Positions 18,041 through 27,930 of a stretch of DNA of 64,000 nucleotides are shown here, one piece after another. The first letter of the stretch is position 1, and every line of letters begins with the position of its first letter. The stretch covers positions 248,001 to 312,000 of the forward strand of contig CAWBRU010000009.1 in the NCBI GenBank assembly GCA_963791325.1. Direction: 5' to 3'. Below the pieces are notes generated by a model. It saw only the letters and a program-made list of their open reading frames with translations. It searched no databases and was not told where the DNA came from. The position numbers were made by a program, and so were the translations under genes. The stretch is from JBEVJK01 sp963791325. Its GTDB lineage: Bacteria; Pseudomonadota; Alphaproteobacteria; Rhizobiales; Rhizobiaceae.

Positions 18041-19300
18041 ATGGCGGAATATTCGGCCTTTTCGCTGCTGCGCAACGCGCTGTCGGGAAATGTCGGCTGG
18101 CGGCCCGCGTGGCGCAAGCCCGATCCCAGGCCGAGCTACGAGGTGATCGTCATCGGTGCCGGCGGCCATGGCCTGGCCACCGCCTATTACCTTGCCAAGG
18201 AGCATGGCATCACCAATGTCGCGGTGCTGGAGAAGGGCTGGTTGGGTTCGGGCAATATCGGCCGCAACACCACCATCGTGCGCTCCAACTACCTGCTGCC
18301 GGCCTCGGTGCGCTTCTACGAGCATTCGGTGCGGATGTGGGAGAGCCTGTCGCACGAGCTCAATTACAACGTCATGTTCTCGCAGCGCGGCATCCTCAAC
18401 CTTGCCCACTCGCCGGCCCAGGCCGACGACTACATCCGCCGCGGCAACGCCATGATCCATGACGGGGCCGATGCCGTGTGGCTGACGCCGGCCGAGATCG
18501 CCCGCAAGGTGCCGGGACTGGCGGTCGGCGGTTCGGCGCGCTTCCCGGTGGTCGGCGGCCTGCTGCAGCCGCGCGCCGGCACGGCCCGCCACGACGCGGT
18601 GGCCTGGGGCTATGCGCGCGCCGCCGACCGGTGCGGCGTCGACATCGTCGAGAACTGCGAGGTGACCGGCTTCCTGCGCGACGGCGCGCGCATCACCGGC
18701 GTCACCACCAGCCGCGGCGAGATTCGCGCCAAGAAGGTCGCGGTCGCGGTCGCCGGCAGCACCGGACGGGTGCTCCGGCTGGCCGGCATCGACCGTCTGC
18801 CGATCGAAAGCCACGTGCTGCAGGCCTTCGTTTCGGAATCGCTGAAACCGTTCGTCGACTGTGTCGTCACCTTCGGCGCGGGCCACCTCTACATGTCGCA
18901 GTCCGACAAAGGCGGGCTGGTCTTCGGCGGCGACATCGACGGCTACAACAGCTATGCCCAGCGCGGCAATCTGCCGGTCGTGGAAGAGGTGATGAGCGAG
19001 ATGGTGGCGATCTTCCCGGGCCTGCCGCGGGTCAGGCTGCTGCGCTCCTGGGGCGGCATCATGGACATGTCGATGGACGGCTCGCCGATCATCACCACCG
19101 GGCCGCTGCCCGGCATGTACCTGAATTGCGGCTGGTGCTACGGCGGCTTCAAGGCCACGCCGGCGTCGGGCTGGGCCTTCGCCTACACCATCGCCAAAGA
19201 CCAGCCGCACGCGATCAATGCGCCCTATACGCTCGACCGTTTCCAGCGCGGCATCCTGATCGACGAGAAAGGCCAGGGCGCGACGCCCCGGCTGCACTGA
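18041..19300 (+). CDS. soxB: Sarcosine oxidase beta subunit
   Basis: The 419-residue SoxB starts at ATG 18041 with GGCGGAGGG upstream. FAD binding uses YEVIVIGAGGHGLATAYYLA. The motif QPRAGTARHDAVAWG contains His184, at the place of the FMN-linking His of heterotetrameric sarcosine oxidases. The C-terminal WGGIMDMSMDGSPIIT is typical. The alpha-beta-gamma-delta enzyme oxidises sarcosine to glycine, giving methylene-tetrahydrofolate (or formaldehyde) and hydrogen peroxide. The genes run soxB-soxD-soxA-soxG as in other Rhizobiales, with 18 bp to soxD. Confidence 0.96.
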   Translation: MAEYSAFSLLRNALSGNVGWRPAWRKPDPRPSYEVIVIGAGGHGLATAYYLAKEHGITNVAVLEKGWLGSGNIGRNTTIVRSNYLLPASVRFYEHSVRMWESLSHELNYNVMFSQRGILNLAHSPAQADDYIRRGNAMIHDGADAVWLTPAEIARKVPGLAVGGSARFPVVGGLLQPRAGTARHDAVAWGYARAADRCGVDIVENCEVTGFLRDGARITGVTTSRGEIRAKKVAVAVAGSTGRVLRLAGIDRLPIESHVLQAFVSESLKPFVDCVVTFGAGHLYMSQSDKGGLVFGGDIDGYNSYAQRGNLPVVEEVMSEMVAIFPGLPRVRLLRSWGGIMDMSMDGSPIITTGPLPGMYLNCGWCYGGFKATPASGWAFAYTIAKDQPHAINAPYTLDRFQRGILIDEKGQGATPRLH

Positions 19301-19318
19301 GGAGGCGGCAAGCTTCGC

Positions 19319-19615
19319 ATGCTGATCCCCTGCCCCCATTGCGGCCCGCGCGACGTCGCCGAGTTCACCTACCAGGGCGACGGCACCCGGACGCGTCCCG
19401 ATCCTGCCTCGACCGATCCGGCAGCCTGGCATGCCTATGTCTACGAGCGCCTCAACCCGGCCGGAGACCACCATGAGCTCTGGCAGCATTCCGGCGGCTG
19501 CCGGGCCCATCTGAAGCTGGTGCGCAATACCGCAACGCACGCGATCGGGGCGAGCCGGCTGGCCGCCGATCCCGACCCGGCCGCGGCCGCGGCTCGGCCG
19601 GACGCCGCCACGTGA
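19319..19615 (+). CDS. soxD: Sarcosine oxidase delta subunit
   Basis: The 98-residue protein has the zinc-binding pattern of SoxD: IPCPHCGPRD at the N-terminus and LWQHSGGCRAHL near residue 60. EFTYQGDGTRTRP and WHAYVYERLNPAG are family landmarks. The delta subunit is structural and binds zinc in the heterotetramer. It ends in a GTGA overlap with soxA, indicating coupled translation. Confidence 0.95.
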   Translation: MLIPCPHCGPRDVAEFTYQGDGTRTRPDPASTDPAAWHAYVYERLNPAGDHHELWQHSGGCRAHLKLVRNTATHAIGASRLAADPDPAAAAARPDAAT

Positions 19616-22602
19616 GCCCGCGCCGGGCCGACACCGGCGGCGCCGTCGACCGCCACCGGACGCTGCGCTTCAGCTTCGACGGCCATCCCTATGCTGGACA
19701 TCCCGGCGACACGCTTGCCTCGGCCCTGCTTGCCAACGGCGTCACATTGATTGGCCGTTCATTCAAATACCACCGGCCGCGCGGGCTGCTCTCGGCGGGG
19801 GTGGACGAGCCCAACGCGTTGGTGACCGTGCTCGAGGACGGTGTGCGCGAGCCCAATATCCCCGCCACCATGGTCGAGATCCATGATGGGCTGGTGGCCG
19901 AGAGCCAGAACCGGTTTCCTGCGCTCGGCTTCGACATCGCATCGCTCAACCAGCTGGCCGGCAAGCTGTTTGCGGCCGGCTTCTACTACAAGACCTTCAT
20001 GGGCCCGGTGGTCGGGCCGCTCAAGGGCACCCGGTTCTGGATGTTCTGCGAGCCGTTCATCCGCCGCGCCGCCGGGCTCGGGCGGGCGGGGACCAGGCCC
20101 GATCCCGCCCGCTACGAAAAAATGAACGCGTTCTGCGACGTGCTGGTCGTCGGCGCGGGCCCGGCAGGGCTGACCGCAGCGCGCGCCGCCGCGCAGGGCG
20201 GCAAGCGCGTCATCCTGGCCGAGCTCGACCCGCATTTCGGCGGCAGCGCCAACTGGTCGGGCGAGCAGATCGGCGGCCGGCCGGCCGAGGCCTGGGCCGC
20301 CGGCGTGGTGGGCGAGCTCAGCGAGCGCGCCAATGCGAGGCTGCTGGCACGCACCACCGTCTGGGGCTACTACGACCAGAATACGCTGGCCGCCCTCGAG
20401 CGGGTCGGCGATCACCGCGCGGCGGCCGTGCCCGGCGCTCCCCGCCACCGGCAATGGACGATCCGCGCCGGCACCGTCGTGCTTGCCACCGGAGCGCAGG
20501 AGCGGCCGCTGGTCTTTCCCGGCAACGACCGGCCCGGCGTGATGCTGGCCGGCGCGGCCGAGCGCTACGCCAACGAGTTCGGCGTGCTCGTCGGCCGCAA
20601 GGTGGCGCTGTTCACCAACAACGACAGTGCCTACCGGGCGCTCGCCGCGCTCAAGGCTGCCGGCGCCGAAATCGCCGCGATCGTCGATGTGCGCCGCGAC
20701 GTCGCGCCGGAGGTGCGCTCGGCCGCACTCGCCGCCGGCGGCGCCTTCCTGAGCGGCCACGCGGTGGTCGGCACCGAAGGCGGCCATGCGCTGACCGGCA
20801 TCAAGGTCGCCGCCTACGATGCTGCGACCGGCGGCCCGACCGGCGACCCCCGCTCGATCGCCGCCGACGCGCTGCTGATGTCCGGCGGCTGGTCGCCGGT
20901 CATCCATCTGGCGAGCCAGGCCGGCGCCCAGCCGCGCTGGGACGAGGCTCTGCAAGCCTTCGTGCCCCCGCCGGCGAGCCAACATTGGCTGGGCGCCGGC
21001 GCCTTCACCGGCGCCCTGACCACCGCCGAGGCGCTCGCCGAGGGCGATGCCGCCGGCCGCAAGGCGGCAGGGCTGCCGGGCCGGGCCAAGGCGCCGACGG
21101 TCGCGGGCGCAGCGTTCGAGGGCACCCCCGCGCCGGTGTTCGAGATCAAGGCCAAGGGCAAGGCGTTCGTCGATTTCCAGCACGACGTCACCGCCGAGGA
21201 TATCCGCCTGGCGCATCGCGAGGGGTTCGTCTCGGTCGAGCATCTCAAGCGCTACACCACGCTCGGCATGGCGACCGATCAGGGCAAGACCTCCAACGTG
21301 GCCGGGCTGGCGATCATGGCCGAGGCCCGCGGCAAGCCGATCGCAGCGGTCGGCACCACGCGCTTCCGCGCGCCCTACAGCGCCGTTTCCCTCGGCGCGC
21401 TCGCCGCCGAGCGCTATGGCGAACTGAAGCCGGAACGGCTGACGCCGATGCACGATTGGCATGTCGAGCATGGCGCCGAGCTCTATTCCGCCGGTCTGTG
21501 GTTTCGGCCGATGGTCTACGGCCATCCGGGCGAGACCGTCGAGCAGGCCTATGTGCGCGAGGCCAAGGCGGTGCGCGAGAGCGCCGGCATCGTCGACGTC
21601 TCGACGCTCGGCAAGATCGCCGTTCAGGGTCCCGATGCCGCGCAGTTCCTCGACCGCGTCTACACCAACACCTTCTCCACCTTGCCGGTCGGCAAGGCCC
21701 GCTACGGGCTGATGCTGCGCGAGGACGGCGTGCTGTTCGACGACGGCACGACATGGCGGCTGGGCGAGCACGAGTTCCTGATGACCACGACCACGGCCAA
21801 CGCCGGCAGGGTGCTGCAGCATCTGGAATATTTCCTCGACGTGGTCTGGCCGGACCTCAGGGTGCACGTGACCTCCGTCACCGACCAATGGGCCGGGGCT
21901 GCGATCGGCGGGCCGCAGGCACGGCCGATCCTTGCCGCCGCGGTCGCCGGCACCGCCGTCGACGACGCCGCCCTGCCGTTCATGGGCATCGTCCATGGCG
22001 AGGTCGCCGGGGTTCCGGTGATGATCTGCCGGCTCTCGTTTTCCGGCGAGATGGCATTCGAGGTCTATTGCGGTGCCGGCCATGGCCGCCAGGTCTGGGA
22101 GGCGCTGCTCGCTGCCGGGACGCCGCATGGCCTGGTGCCCTACGGGCTGGAGGCGCTCGGCACCTTGCGCATCGAGAAGGGCCATGTCACCGGCGCGGAG
22201 ATGGACGGCCGCACCACGGCCCGCGATCTCTATCTCGACGGCATGCTGTCGAAGAAGAAGCCGTTCATCGGCTCGGCGATGTGTTCGCGCGAAGGGCTTG
22301 TCGCCGACGACCGGCCGCGGCTGGTCGGGCTGGTGTCGCTCGACAACCGGCCGCTCAATGGCGGCGCCCATATCGTCGAACGGCTCGACCCGGCGGCGCC
22401 GCACGGCTCGATCGGCCACGTCAGCGCCGCCTGCTACTCGCCGGCGCTCGGCCGCTATATCGCGCTGGCGCTGGTCGAGGGCGGCAAGGCTCGGCATGGC
22501 ACCCGCGCCTTCGTCTCGGACCCGCTGCGCCGCCGCTTCGGACCGGTGGAGATCGTCAGCCACCATTTCGTCGATCCCGAGGGCAAGCGGCTGCATGGCT
22601 GA
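19612..22602 (+). CDS. soxA: Sarcosine oxidase alpha subunit
   Basis: The start is GTG at 19612, in a GTGA overlap with soxD. The 996-residue protein has, in order, a ferredoxin-like domain (SFDGHPYAGHPGDTLASALL), an NAD-binding domain (VLVVGAGPAGLTAARAAAQG, then TGAQERPLVFPGNDRPGVML) and a C-terminal GcvT-like folate domain (about residues 600-990, with FSGEMAFEVYCGAGHG and RIEKGHVTGAEMDGRTTARD). It channels the methyl-derived carbon to tetrahydrofolate. Length is normal and the gene is intact, unlike several neighbours. soxG overlaps its end by 8 bp. Confidence 0.96.
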   Translation: MSPRRADTGGAVDRHRTLRFSFDGHPYAGHPGDTLASALLANGVTLIGRSFKYHRPRGLLSAGVDEPNALVTVLEDGVREPNIPATMVEIHDGLVAESQNRFPALGFDIASLNQLAGKLFAAGFYYKTFMGPVVGPLKGTRFWMFCEPFIRRAAGLGRAGTRPDPARYEKMNAFCDVLVVGAGPAGLTAARAAAQGGKRVILAELDPHFGGSANWSGEQIGGRPAEAWAAGVVGELSERANARLLARTTVWGYYDQNTLAALERVGDHRAAAVPGAPRHRQWTIRAGTVVLATGAQERPLVFPGNDRPGVMLAGAAERYANEFGVLVGRKVALFTNNDSAYRALAALKAAGAEIAAIVDVRRDVAPEVRSAALAAGGAFLSGHAVVGTEGGHALTGIKVAAYDAATGGPTGDPRSIAADALLMSGGWSPVIHLASQAGAQPRWDEALQAFVPPPASQHWLGAGAFTGALTTAEALAEGDAAGRKAAGLPGRAKAPTVAGAAFEGTPAPVFEIKAKGKAFVDFQHDVTAEDIRLAHREGFVSVEHLKRYTTLGMATDQGKTSNVAGLAIMAEARGKPIAAVGTTRFRAPYSAVSLGALAAERYGELKPERLTPMHDWHVEHGAELYSAGLWFRPMVYGHPGETVEQAYVREAKAVRESAGIVDVSTLGKIAVQGPDAAQFLDRVYTNTFSTLPVGKARYGLMLREDGVLFDDGTTWRLGEHEFLMTTTTANAGRVLQHLEYFLDVVWPDLRVHVTSVTDQWAGAAIGGPQARPILAAAVAGTAVDDAALPFMGIVHGEVAGVPVMICRLSFSGEMAFEVYCGAGHGRQVWEALLAAGTPHGLVPYGLEALGTLRIEKGHVTGAEMDGRTTARDLYLDGMLSKKKPFIGSAMCSREGLVADDRPRLVGLVSLDNRPLNGGAHIVERLDPAAPHGSIGHVSAACYSPALGRYIALALVEGGKARHGTRAFVSDPLRRRFGPVEIVSHHFVDPEGKRLHG

Positions 22603-23182
22603 AATCGAATCCCCCCTGGGGCCGGCATGGCGGCCGGGCGTTCACGGCAATACGGCAGACGGGGCCGGCGTCGCGCTGAGCGAGACGGCGCCGGGATCGA
22701 TCGTCCAGGCCGCCGCCTGGCGCGGCGAGCAGCGGGCGCTGCTCGCCGCGGTCGCCGCGGCGACCGGGCTCGACCTGCCGGATCGACCCGGCGGCGGCGC
22801 CCTCGGCGAGACGGTCTCGGCGTTTTCAATCGGACCCGGCCGCCTGCTGGTCGTCGATCAGGCCGAAGGGCTTGCCGCCAGGCTGAGCGGAGAGCTATCC
22901 GCCGCCACCGGTACGGTCACCGATCTGTCGCATGGCCGCACGGCACTGCGGATTGCCGGCCCGCGCGCGGAATGGGTGCTCGCCAAGCTGTTCGCGATCG
23001 ATTTCTCCGCCCCGGCCTTCGCCGTCGGCGCCGGGATCTCGACGGCCCATCACGACGTTTTCGCCGAGATCCAGCGGACCGGCGCCGCCCAGTTCGACCT
23101 TTATGTGTTCCGCTCCTTCGCCCGCGCCTTCTGGCGGACGCTGACCCATGCAGCCGAGGAAGTCGGCTACGAGGTGAGCTGA
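22595..23182 (+). CDS. soxG: Sarcosine oxidase gamma subunit
   Basis: The 195-residue protein starts at ATG 22595, inside the end of soxA. Family features include SAFSIGPGRLLVVDQAEG, VTDLSHGRTALRIAGPRAEW and the C-terminal FDLYVFRSFARAFWRTL. SoxG is a GcvT-fold-like subunit with no catalytic cofactor of its own and completes the heterotetramer. It is the last gene of the sox operon; the convergent nitroreductase gene ends 25 bp away. Confidence 0.93.
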   Translation: MAEIESPLGPAWRPGVHGNTADGAGVALSETAPGSIVQAAAWRGEQRALLAAVAAATGLDLPDRPGGGALGETVSAFSIGPGRLLVVDQAEGLAARLSGELSAATGTVTDLSHGRTALRIAGPRAEWVLAKLFAIDFSAPAFAVGAGISTAHHDVFAEIQRTGAAQFDLYVFRSFARAFWRTLTHAAEEVGYEVS

Positions 23183-23207
23183 AGGTTTGCCGCCGCGATC
23201 CCGCGGC

Positions 23208-23921
23208 TCAGCTGCGGAACACCACCCACTCTTCGAGCGGGGCACGCTCGGTCCTGAGCTGGTTCTCCGGCTTGGCGGGATCCTCGTAGCCCAGCGCCAT
23301 GCCGCACACCACGATCTCCTCCGGAGCGATGCCGAGCACCGGGCGGATCTGATTGTGGTAGGGCGCGAAAGCCGCTTGCGGACAGGTGTCCAGCCCCCTC
23401 GCCCGCGCCGCCACCATGATGTTCTGCAGGAACATGCCGTAGTCGATCCAGGAACCCTGGTTGAGGCGGCGGTCGATGGTGAAGATCATGCCGATGGGCG
23501 CGTCGAAGAAGACGAAGTTGCGGTCGTGCTGGGCGCGCATCTGGTGGACGTCGCGCTTGCCGATGCCGAGCTTGGAGTAAAGCGCAAAGCCGACCGCGCG
23601 GCGGCGCGTGTAGTAGGGCTCGAAGAATTGCTCCGGGTAGTATTTGTACTCGTCCCATTTCGCCTTTTCGGCGCGGATGCCCGAATTGAGGATGGCGTCC
23701 GTGATCCGCTGCTTGACCTCGCCGGTGATCACATAGACGCGCCACGGCTGCATGTTGGTGCCGGACGGGGCGCGCGCCGCCACCTCGAGGATCTCGCGGA
23801 TCATAGCCTCGTCGACGGCATCCGGCAGGAAAGCCCGCACCGAGCGGCGCGATTCGATCGCATGGTCGACGATCGCCGTTTGTTCCGGGGAGACGGCCGT
23901 CCTCTTATTGCGTGACAGCAT
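23208..23921 (-). CDS. Nitroreductase-family FMN oxidoreductase
   Basis: The 237-residue product starts at ATG 23921 with GGAAG about 10 bp upstream. The FMN-binding start RRSVRAFLPDAVDEAMIREI and ARAPSGTNMQPWRVYVITGE are clear, as is WIDYGMFLQNIMVAARARGL at the dimer interface. Members reduce nitroaromatics, quinones or enones using NAD(P)H. It sits convergent to the sox operon, so a direct link with sarcosine breakdown is not shown. The natural substrate is unknown. Confidence 0.9.
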   Translation of the reverse strand: MLSRNKRTAVSPEQTAIVDHAIESRRSVRAFLPDAVDEAMIREILEVAARAPSGTNMQPWRVYVITGEVKQRITDAILNSGIRAEKAKWDEYKYYPEQFFEPYYTRRRAVGFALYSKLGIGKRDVHQMRAQHDRNFVFFDAPIGMIFTIDRRLNQGSWIDYGMFLQNIMVAARARGLDTCPQAAFAPYHNQIRPVLGIAPEEIVVCGMALGYEDPAKPENQLRTERAPLEEWVVFRS

Positions 23922-24239
23922 AGGTGCGCTTCCGAATCGCCAGCCGCCCTGCCGAGCCAGGCAGGGCCGGCATGGCTTGCACCAGAGGCGCCCGTGCCGC
24001 AAGCAATTCTTGGTCCACGGGCGGAATCGGCTTGATCTTTCCGCCGGCCGGGGCAGCTTTCGGGGTGCTGCGCCCTGCGATCCCACGCCGCATCGGCCGT
24101 TCCGCGCGGTCCTTGCGGGCCGGCAAACAGGTCGGCTATGTCGTCTGTGGCCGCCGTGCGGGCGCGGCCGGATCGGCCGCGCCCGCCTTCGACCGACGGA
24201 GAGCGACGAAACCATGGTCCTTCAGCCGGAGCGTTCGTA

Positions 24240-26693
24240 ATGGGCGATCTTCCCGCCTCGGCCCGCGTGGTCGTCATCGGCGGCGGCGCGGTCGGCGTGT
24301 CCGCGCTCTACCACCTCGCCAAGGCCGGCTGGCGCGAATGCGTGCTGCTCGAGAAGAACGAACTGACCTCCGGCTCGACCTGGCATGCGGCCGGCAACGT
24401 GCCGACCTTTTCGTCGACCTGGTCACTGATGAACATGCAGCGCTATTCGGCCGCGCTCTACCGCAGCCTGGCTGCCGAGGTCGGCTACCCGATCGACTAT
24501 CACGTCACCGGTTCGCTCAGGCTTGCCCATACCGAGGAGCGGATGCGCGAGTTCCAGCGCGTCGGAAGCATGGGCGCGTTCAACGACATGGGCCTCGAAG
24601 TGGTCGGCGTCGACGAGATCAAGGCCCGCTACCCGTTTATCGAGACCCATGACCTCAAGGGCGCGCTCTACGATCCCTCCGACGGCGATATCGATCCGGC
24701 GCAGCTCACCCAGGCGCTCGCCAAGGGCGCCCGAGACCTCGGCCAAACGATCGTCCGCTTCTGCCCGGTCACCGCGGCACGCCGCGCCGGCGGCGACTGG
24801 GTGCTTGCCACGCCGCAGGGCGAGATCCGGGCGGAGATCGTCGTCAATGCCGCCGGCTACCGCGCCAAGGACGTCGGCCGGCTGTTCGGCCGCGACGTGC
24901 CGATGACGGTGATGAGCCATCAATATATCCTGTTCGAGGAGATCCCCGAGCTTGCCGCCTGGAGCCGCGACGCCGGCCGCAAGCTGCCGCTGTTGCGCGA
25001 CGTCGACGTTTCCTACTATCTGCGTCAGGAGAAGAACGGCATGAATCTCGGTCCCTATGAGCGCGGCTGCCGCGCCCATTGGGCCGGCCACAACGACCCG
25101 ATGCCGGACGACTTTTCCTTCCAGCTGTTTCCCGACGACCTCGACCGGCTGGAATCCTACCTCGAAGATGCCGCCAGGCGGGTGCCGATGCTGGCGACGG
25201 CGGGGCTGTCGAAGGTCATCAACGGTCCGATCCCCTATGCTCCCGACGGCAACCCGCTGATCGGGCCGATGCCGGGCGTGCCAAACGCCTTCGAGGCCTG
25301 CGTCTTTACCTTCGGCATCGCCCAGGCAGGCGGCGCCGGCAAGGTGCTCGCCGAATGGGTCAGCGAGGGCGCCACCGAGTGGGACATGTGGTCCTGCGAT
25401 CCGCGCCGCTTCACCGCCTTCGCCGCCAAGGACGATTATGCGCTGGCCAAGGGCATGGAGATCTACGGCCACGAATACGCCATTCAGTTTCCCCGCCGGG
25501 CCTGGCCGGCCGGCCGCAACCGCAAGCTGTCGCCGGTCCACGACCGGATCGCGGCGCTCGGTGCCTGCTTCGACGCCTATAATGGCTGGGAGCGGGCAAC
25601 CTGGTTCGCCGCGCCGGGCGACGATCTTTCGGAGGCGGCGAGCGAGACGTTCCGCCGCGACGGCCCCTGGCAGCCGCAGATCCGCGCCGAATGCCTGGCC
25701 GTGCGCGACGCCGCCGGGATTCTCGACCTGCCGGGCTTCTCCCGCTTCCGCGTCGACGGTCCGGGCGCCCGCCGGTGGCTGTCGCGGCTGATCACCGGCA
25801 CCGTGCCAGCGCCGGGCCGGATCGGCCTCGCCTACTTCGCCGATCAGCGCGGCCGCATCGTGACCGAGATGTCGATCATGGCGCTTGCGGACGACCTCTT
25901 CTTTCTGATCACCGCCGCGGTGGCGGAGCTGCACGACCTCGAGTGGCTTTCCAACCACCTTCCCGAAGGCTCTGAGATCTCTGTGGAAAACGCAACCGAC
26001 CGATTCGCCTGTCAGATCCTGACCGGCCCCGAGGCGCGCGCCATTCTGGCTGCCGTCAGCGACGACGCCGACCTCGGCCTGCCGTGGCTGTCGCACCACT
26101 CGGCCCGGATCGCGGGCCGCTGGCTGCAGCTGGTCCGGGTCTCCTTCGCCGGCGAGCTCGGCTGGGAACTGCACACCAAGGTCGAGGACACGGCGGCGGT
26201 CTTCGACGCGGTCTGGGCCGCCGGCCAGCCGCACGGCCTGATGCCGTTCGGCATGTTTGCGCTCGACAGCCTGCGCCTGGAGAAAGGCTATCGCACCTGG
26301 AAGGGCGACCTCTCGACCGACTACACCGTGCTCGAAGCCGGCCTCGAGCGGTTCGTCCGCTGGGAAAAGCCCGACTTCATCGGCAAGGCGGCCCTGGTCG
26401 CGGAGAAGGAGCGCGGGCTGTCGCGGCGCTTCGCAACCCTCGTTGTCGACGCCGGCGCCTACGACGCCCCGGCGATGTCGCCGCTCTATCATGACGGCCG
26501 GATCGTCGGCGAGACGACCTCCGGCGGCTGGGGCCACCGCATCGACCGCTCGGTGGCGTTCGGCATGATGCGGGCAGATCTGGCCGTGCCGGGCACCGCG
26601 CTGGAGGTCGAGATCTTCGGCGAGCGGCGAGCCGCGACGGTTCACGACAGCCGGCCGCTCTGGGATCCGGACAACCTTCGCATCAAGGGCTGA
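24240..26693 (+). CDS. FAD plus GcvT dehydrogenase (dimethylglycine/sarcosine dehydrogenase-like), copy 2
   Basis: The ATG at 24240 with CCGGAG upstream gives 817 residues. The FAD site is VVVIGGGAVGVSALYHLAKA, and the flavin-linking His49 lies in TSGSTWHAAGN. The DAO domain extends to about 430 and the GcvT-type folate domain to the end (VSFAGELGWELHTK, LRLEKGYRTWKGDLSTDYT). It should oxidise an N-methyl amino acid and deliver one-carbon units to tetrahydrofolate. It is followed 43 bp later by an aminotransferase and a third paralogue, which makes a three-gene unit. Substrate could be dimethylglycine, sarcosine or another N-methyl compound. Confidence 0.92.
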   Translation: MGDLPASARVVVIGGGAVGVSALYHLAKAGWRECVLLEKNELTSGSTWHAAGNVPTFSSTWSLMNMQRYSAALYRSLAAEVGYPIDYHVTGSLRLAHTEERMREFQRVGSMGAFNDMGLEVVGVDEIKARYPFIETHDLKGALYDPSDGDIDPAQLTQALAKGARDLGQTIVRFCPVTAARRAGGDWVLATPQGEIRAEIVVNAAGYRAKDVGRLFGRDVPMTVMSHQYILFEEIPELAAWSRDAGRKLPLLRDVDVSYYLRQEKNGMNLGPYERGCRAHWAGHNDPMPDDFSFQLFPDDLDRLESYLEDAARRVPMLATAGLSKVINGPIPYAPDGNPLIGPMPGVPNAFEACVFTFGIAQAGGAGKVLAEWVSEGATEWDMWSCDPRRFTAFAAKDDYALAKGMEIYGHEYAIQFPRRAWPAGRNRKLSPVHDRIAALGACFDAYNGWERATWFAAPGDDLSEAASETFRRDGPWQPQIRAECLAVRDAAGILDLPGFSRFRVDGPGARRWLSRLITGTVPAPGRIGLAYFADQRGRIVTEMSIMALADDLFFLITAAVAELHDLEWLSNHLPEGSEISVENATDRFACQILTGPEARAILAAVSDDADLGLPWLSHHSARIAGRWLQLVRVSFAGELGWELHTKVEDTAAVFDAVWAAGQPHGLMPFGMFALDSLRLEKGYRTWKGDLSTDYTVLEAGLERFVRWEKPDFIGKAALVAEKERGLSRRFATLVVDAGAYDAPAMSPLYHDGRIVGETTSGGWGHRIDRSVAFGMMRADLAVPGTALEVEIFGERRAATVHDSRPLWDPDNLRIKG

Positions 26694-26736
26694 GCGCCCG
26701 GCCGTCTCCACAACTCACGAAAGGCTGTTCATCTCC

Positions 26737-27930
26737 ATGCCGCGTCCCTCATCCCGCATCACCGGCATCTCGCCTTCGGGCAAGGATGGCTGGGAGGTGC
26801 ATTCCGCCGCGATGGCGCGCCGCCAGGCGGGCGAGCCGATCATCCTCTTGTCGATCGGCGATCACGATTTCGACACGCCCTCCGAGACCGTCGAGGCCTG
26901 CGTGCGGGCCCTGCGCGGCGGCTTTCACCATTACACCGAGCTGGCCGGGACGCCGCGCTTGCGCCAGGCCATGGCCCGATGCTCCACGAGAAGCACCGGC
27001 GTGCCGACGACCGAGGCCGAGGTGATCGGCACGCTGGGCGGCCAGGGCGCGCTCTACGCCGCGGTCCAGGGCGTGCTCGACCCCGGCGGCCATGCCGTGG
27101 TCGTGGCACCCTATTACGCGACCTATCCGCAGACCTTCCGTGCCGCCGGCGCCGGTTTCACCGTCGTCGAGGCACGCGCAGAAGACGGCTTCCAGCCCCG
27201 CATCGACGCGATCCGCAAGGCCCTGGAGCCGAACACCCGCGCTCTCTTGATCAACACCCCCAACAATCCGACCGGTGCGGTCTACCATCGCGCCACTCTC
27301 GAGGGCATCGCCGAGATCTGCCGGCGCCACGATCTGTGGCTGCTCAGCGACGAGGTCTATTGGACGCTGGGCGGCGGCGAACATCTGTCGCCGCGGGCGC
27401 TGCCGGGCATGGCCGAGCGCACGCTGGTCATCAACTCGCTCTCGAAGAGCCATGGCATGACCGGCTGGCGCATGGGCTGGCTGACCGGTCCCGCCGAGCT
27501 GATCACGCTGCTCGTCAGCCTCAACATCGTCACCACCTACGGGCTCACCGACTTCGTCTCGCAGGCCGCCGCCGAGGCGCTGGAAAGGGGCTACGGCATG
27601 GCCGAGATCGCCGCCTGCTATGCCGGCCGGCGCGGGCTGCTGCTTGGCGAACTCTCCGGCTTCAACGACGTCGTCGTGCGCGGCTCCGAGGGCGGCATGT
27701 ATGTGATGCTCGACATCCGCGCCGTTGACCCCGATTGCGAGCGCTTCGCCTGGGCTCTGCTCGACGCCGAGCACGTCGCGGTGATGCCGGGCTCGAGCTT
27801 CGGCGAGGCGGCGGCCGGCCATATTCGGATCAGCCTCAGCCAGCCGGAGCCGGTGCTGCGCGAGGCGGCGGGCCGGCTGCGGCGCTTCGTCGCCAACTAC
27901 CCGCTGCTGTCGGCGGATAAATCGGCATGA
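26737..27930 (+). CDS. PLP-dependent aminotransferase, class I/II
   Basis: This is a 397-residue fold-type I aminotransferase. NTPNNPTGAVY is the substrate-pocket loop, LLSDEVYW holds the PLP-binding Asp, and SLSKSHGMTGWRMGW holds the Schiff-base Lys237. Residues 81-87 (RCSTRST) look unlike the family, while the neighbouring frame there reads LHEK; a pair of compensating single-base errors near 26976-27000 is likely. The gene shares an ATGA overlap with the next FAD/GcvT gene, so it works in the same pathway, perhaps taking the amino group from the demethylated amino acid. Confidence 0.9.
   Translation: MPRPSSRITGISPSGKDGWEVHSAAMARRQAGEPIILLSIGDHDFDTPSETVEACVRALRGGFHHYTELAGTPRLRQAMARCSTRSTGVPTTEAEVIGTLGGQGALYAAVQGVLDPGGHAVVVAPYYATYPQTFRAAGAGFTVVEARAEDGFQPRIDAIRKALEPNTRALLINTPNNPTGAVYHRATLEGIAEICRRHDLWLLSDEVYWTLGGGEHLSPRALPGMAERTLVINSLSKSHGMTGWRMGWLTGPAELITLLVSLNIVTTYGLTDFVSQAAAEALERGYGMAEIAACYAGRRGLLLGELSGFNDVVVRGSEGGMYVMLDIRAVDPDCERFAWALLDAEHVAVMPGSSFGEAAAGHIRISLSQPEPVLREAAGRLRRFVANYPLLSADKSA

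Noticed and set aside
17879..19540. N-terminal extension of the MscS gene over soxB
   Set aside because: The frame remains open upstream but the extension is antisense to soxB; the signal peptide places the start at 17878.
19759..22596. A 945-codon open frame on the minus strand opposite soxA
   Set aside because: It is exactly antisense to a well-conserved sarcosine oxidase subunit, is rich in Arg/Ala/Gly/Asp as expected for a shadow frame in GC-rich DNA, and shows no family motif.
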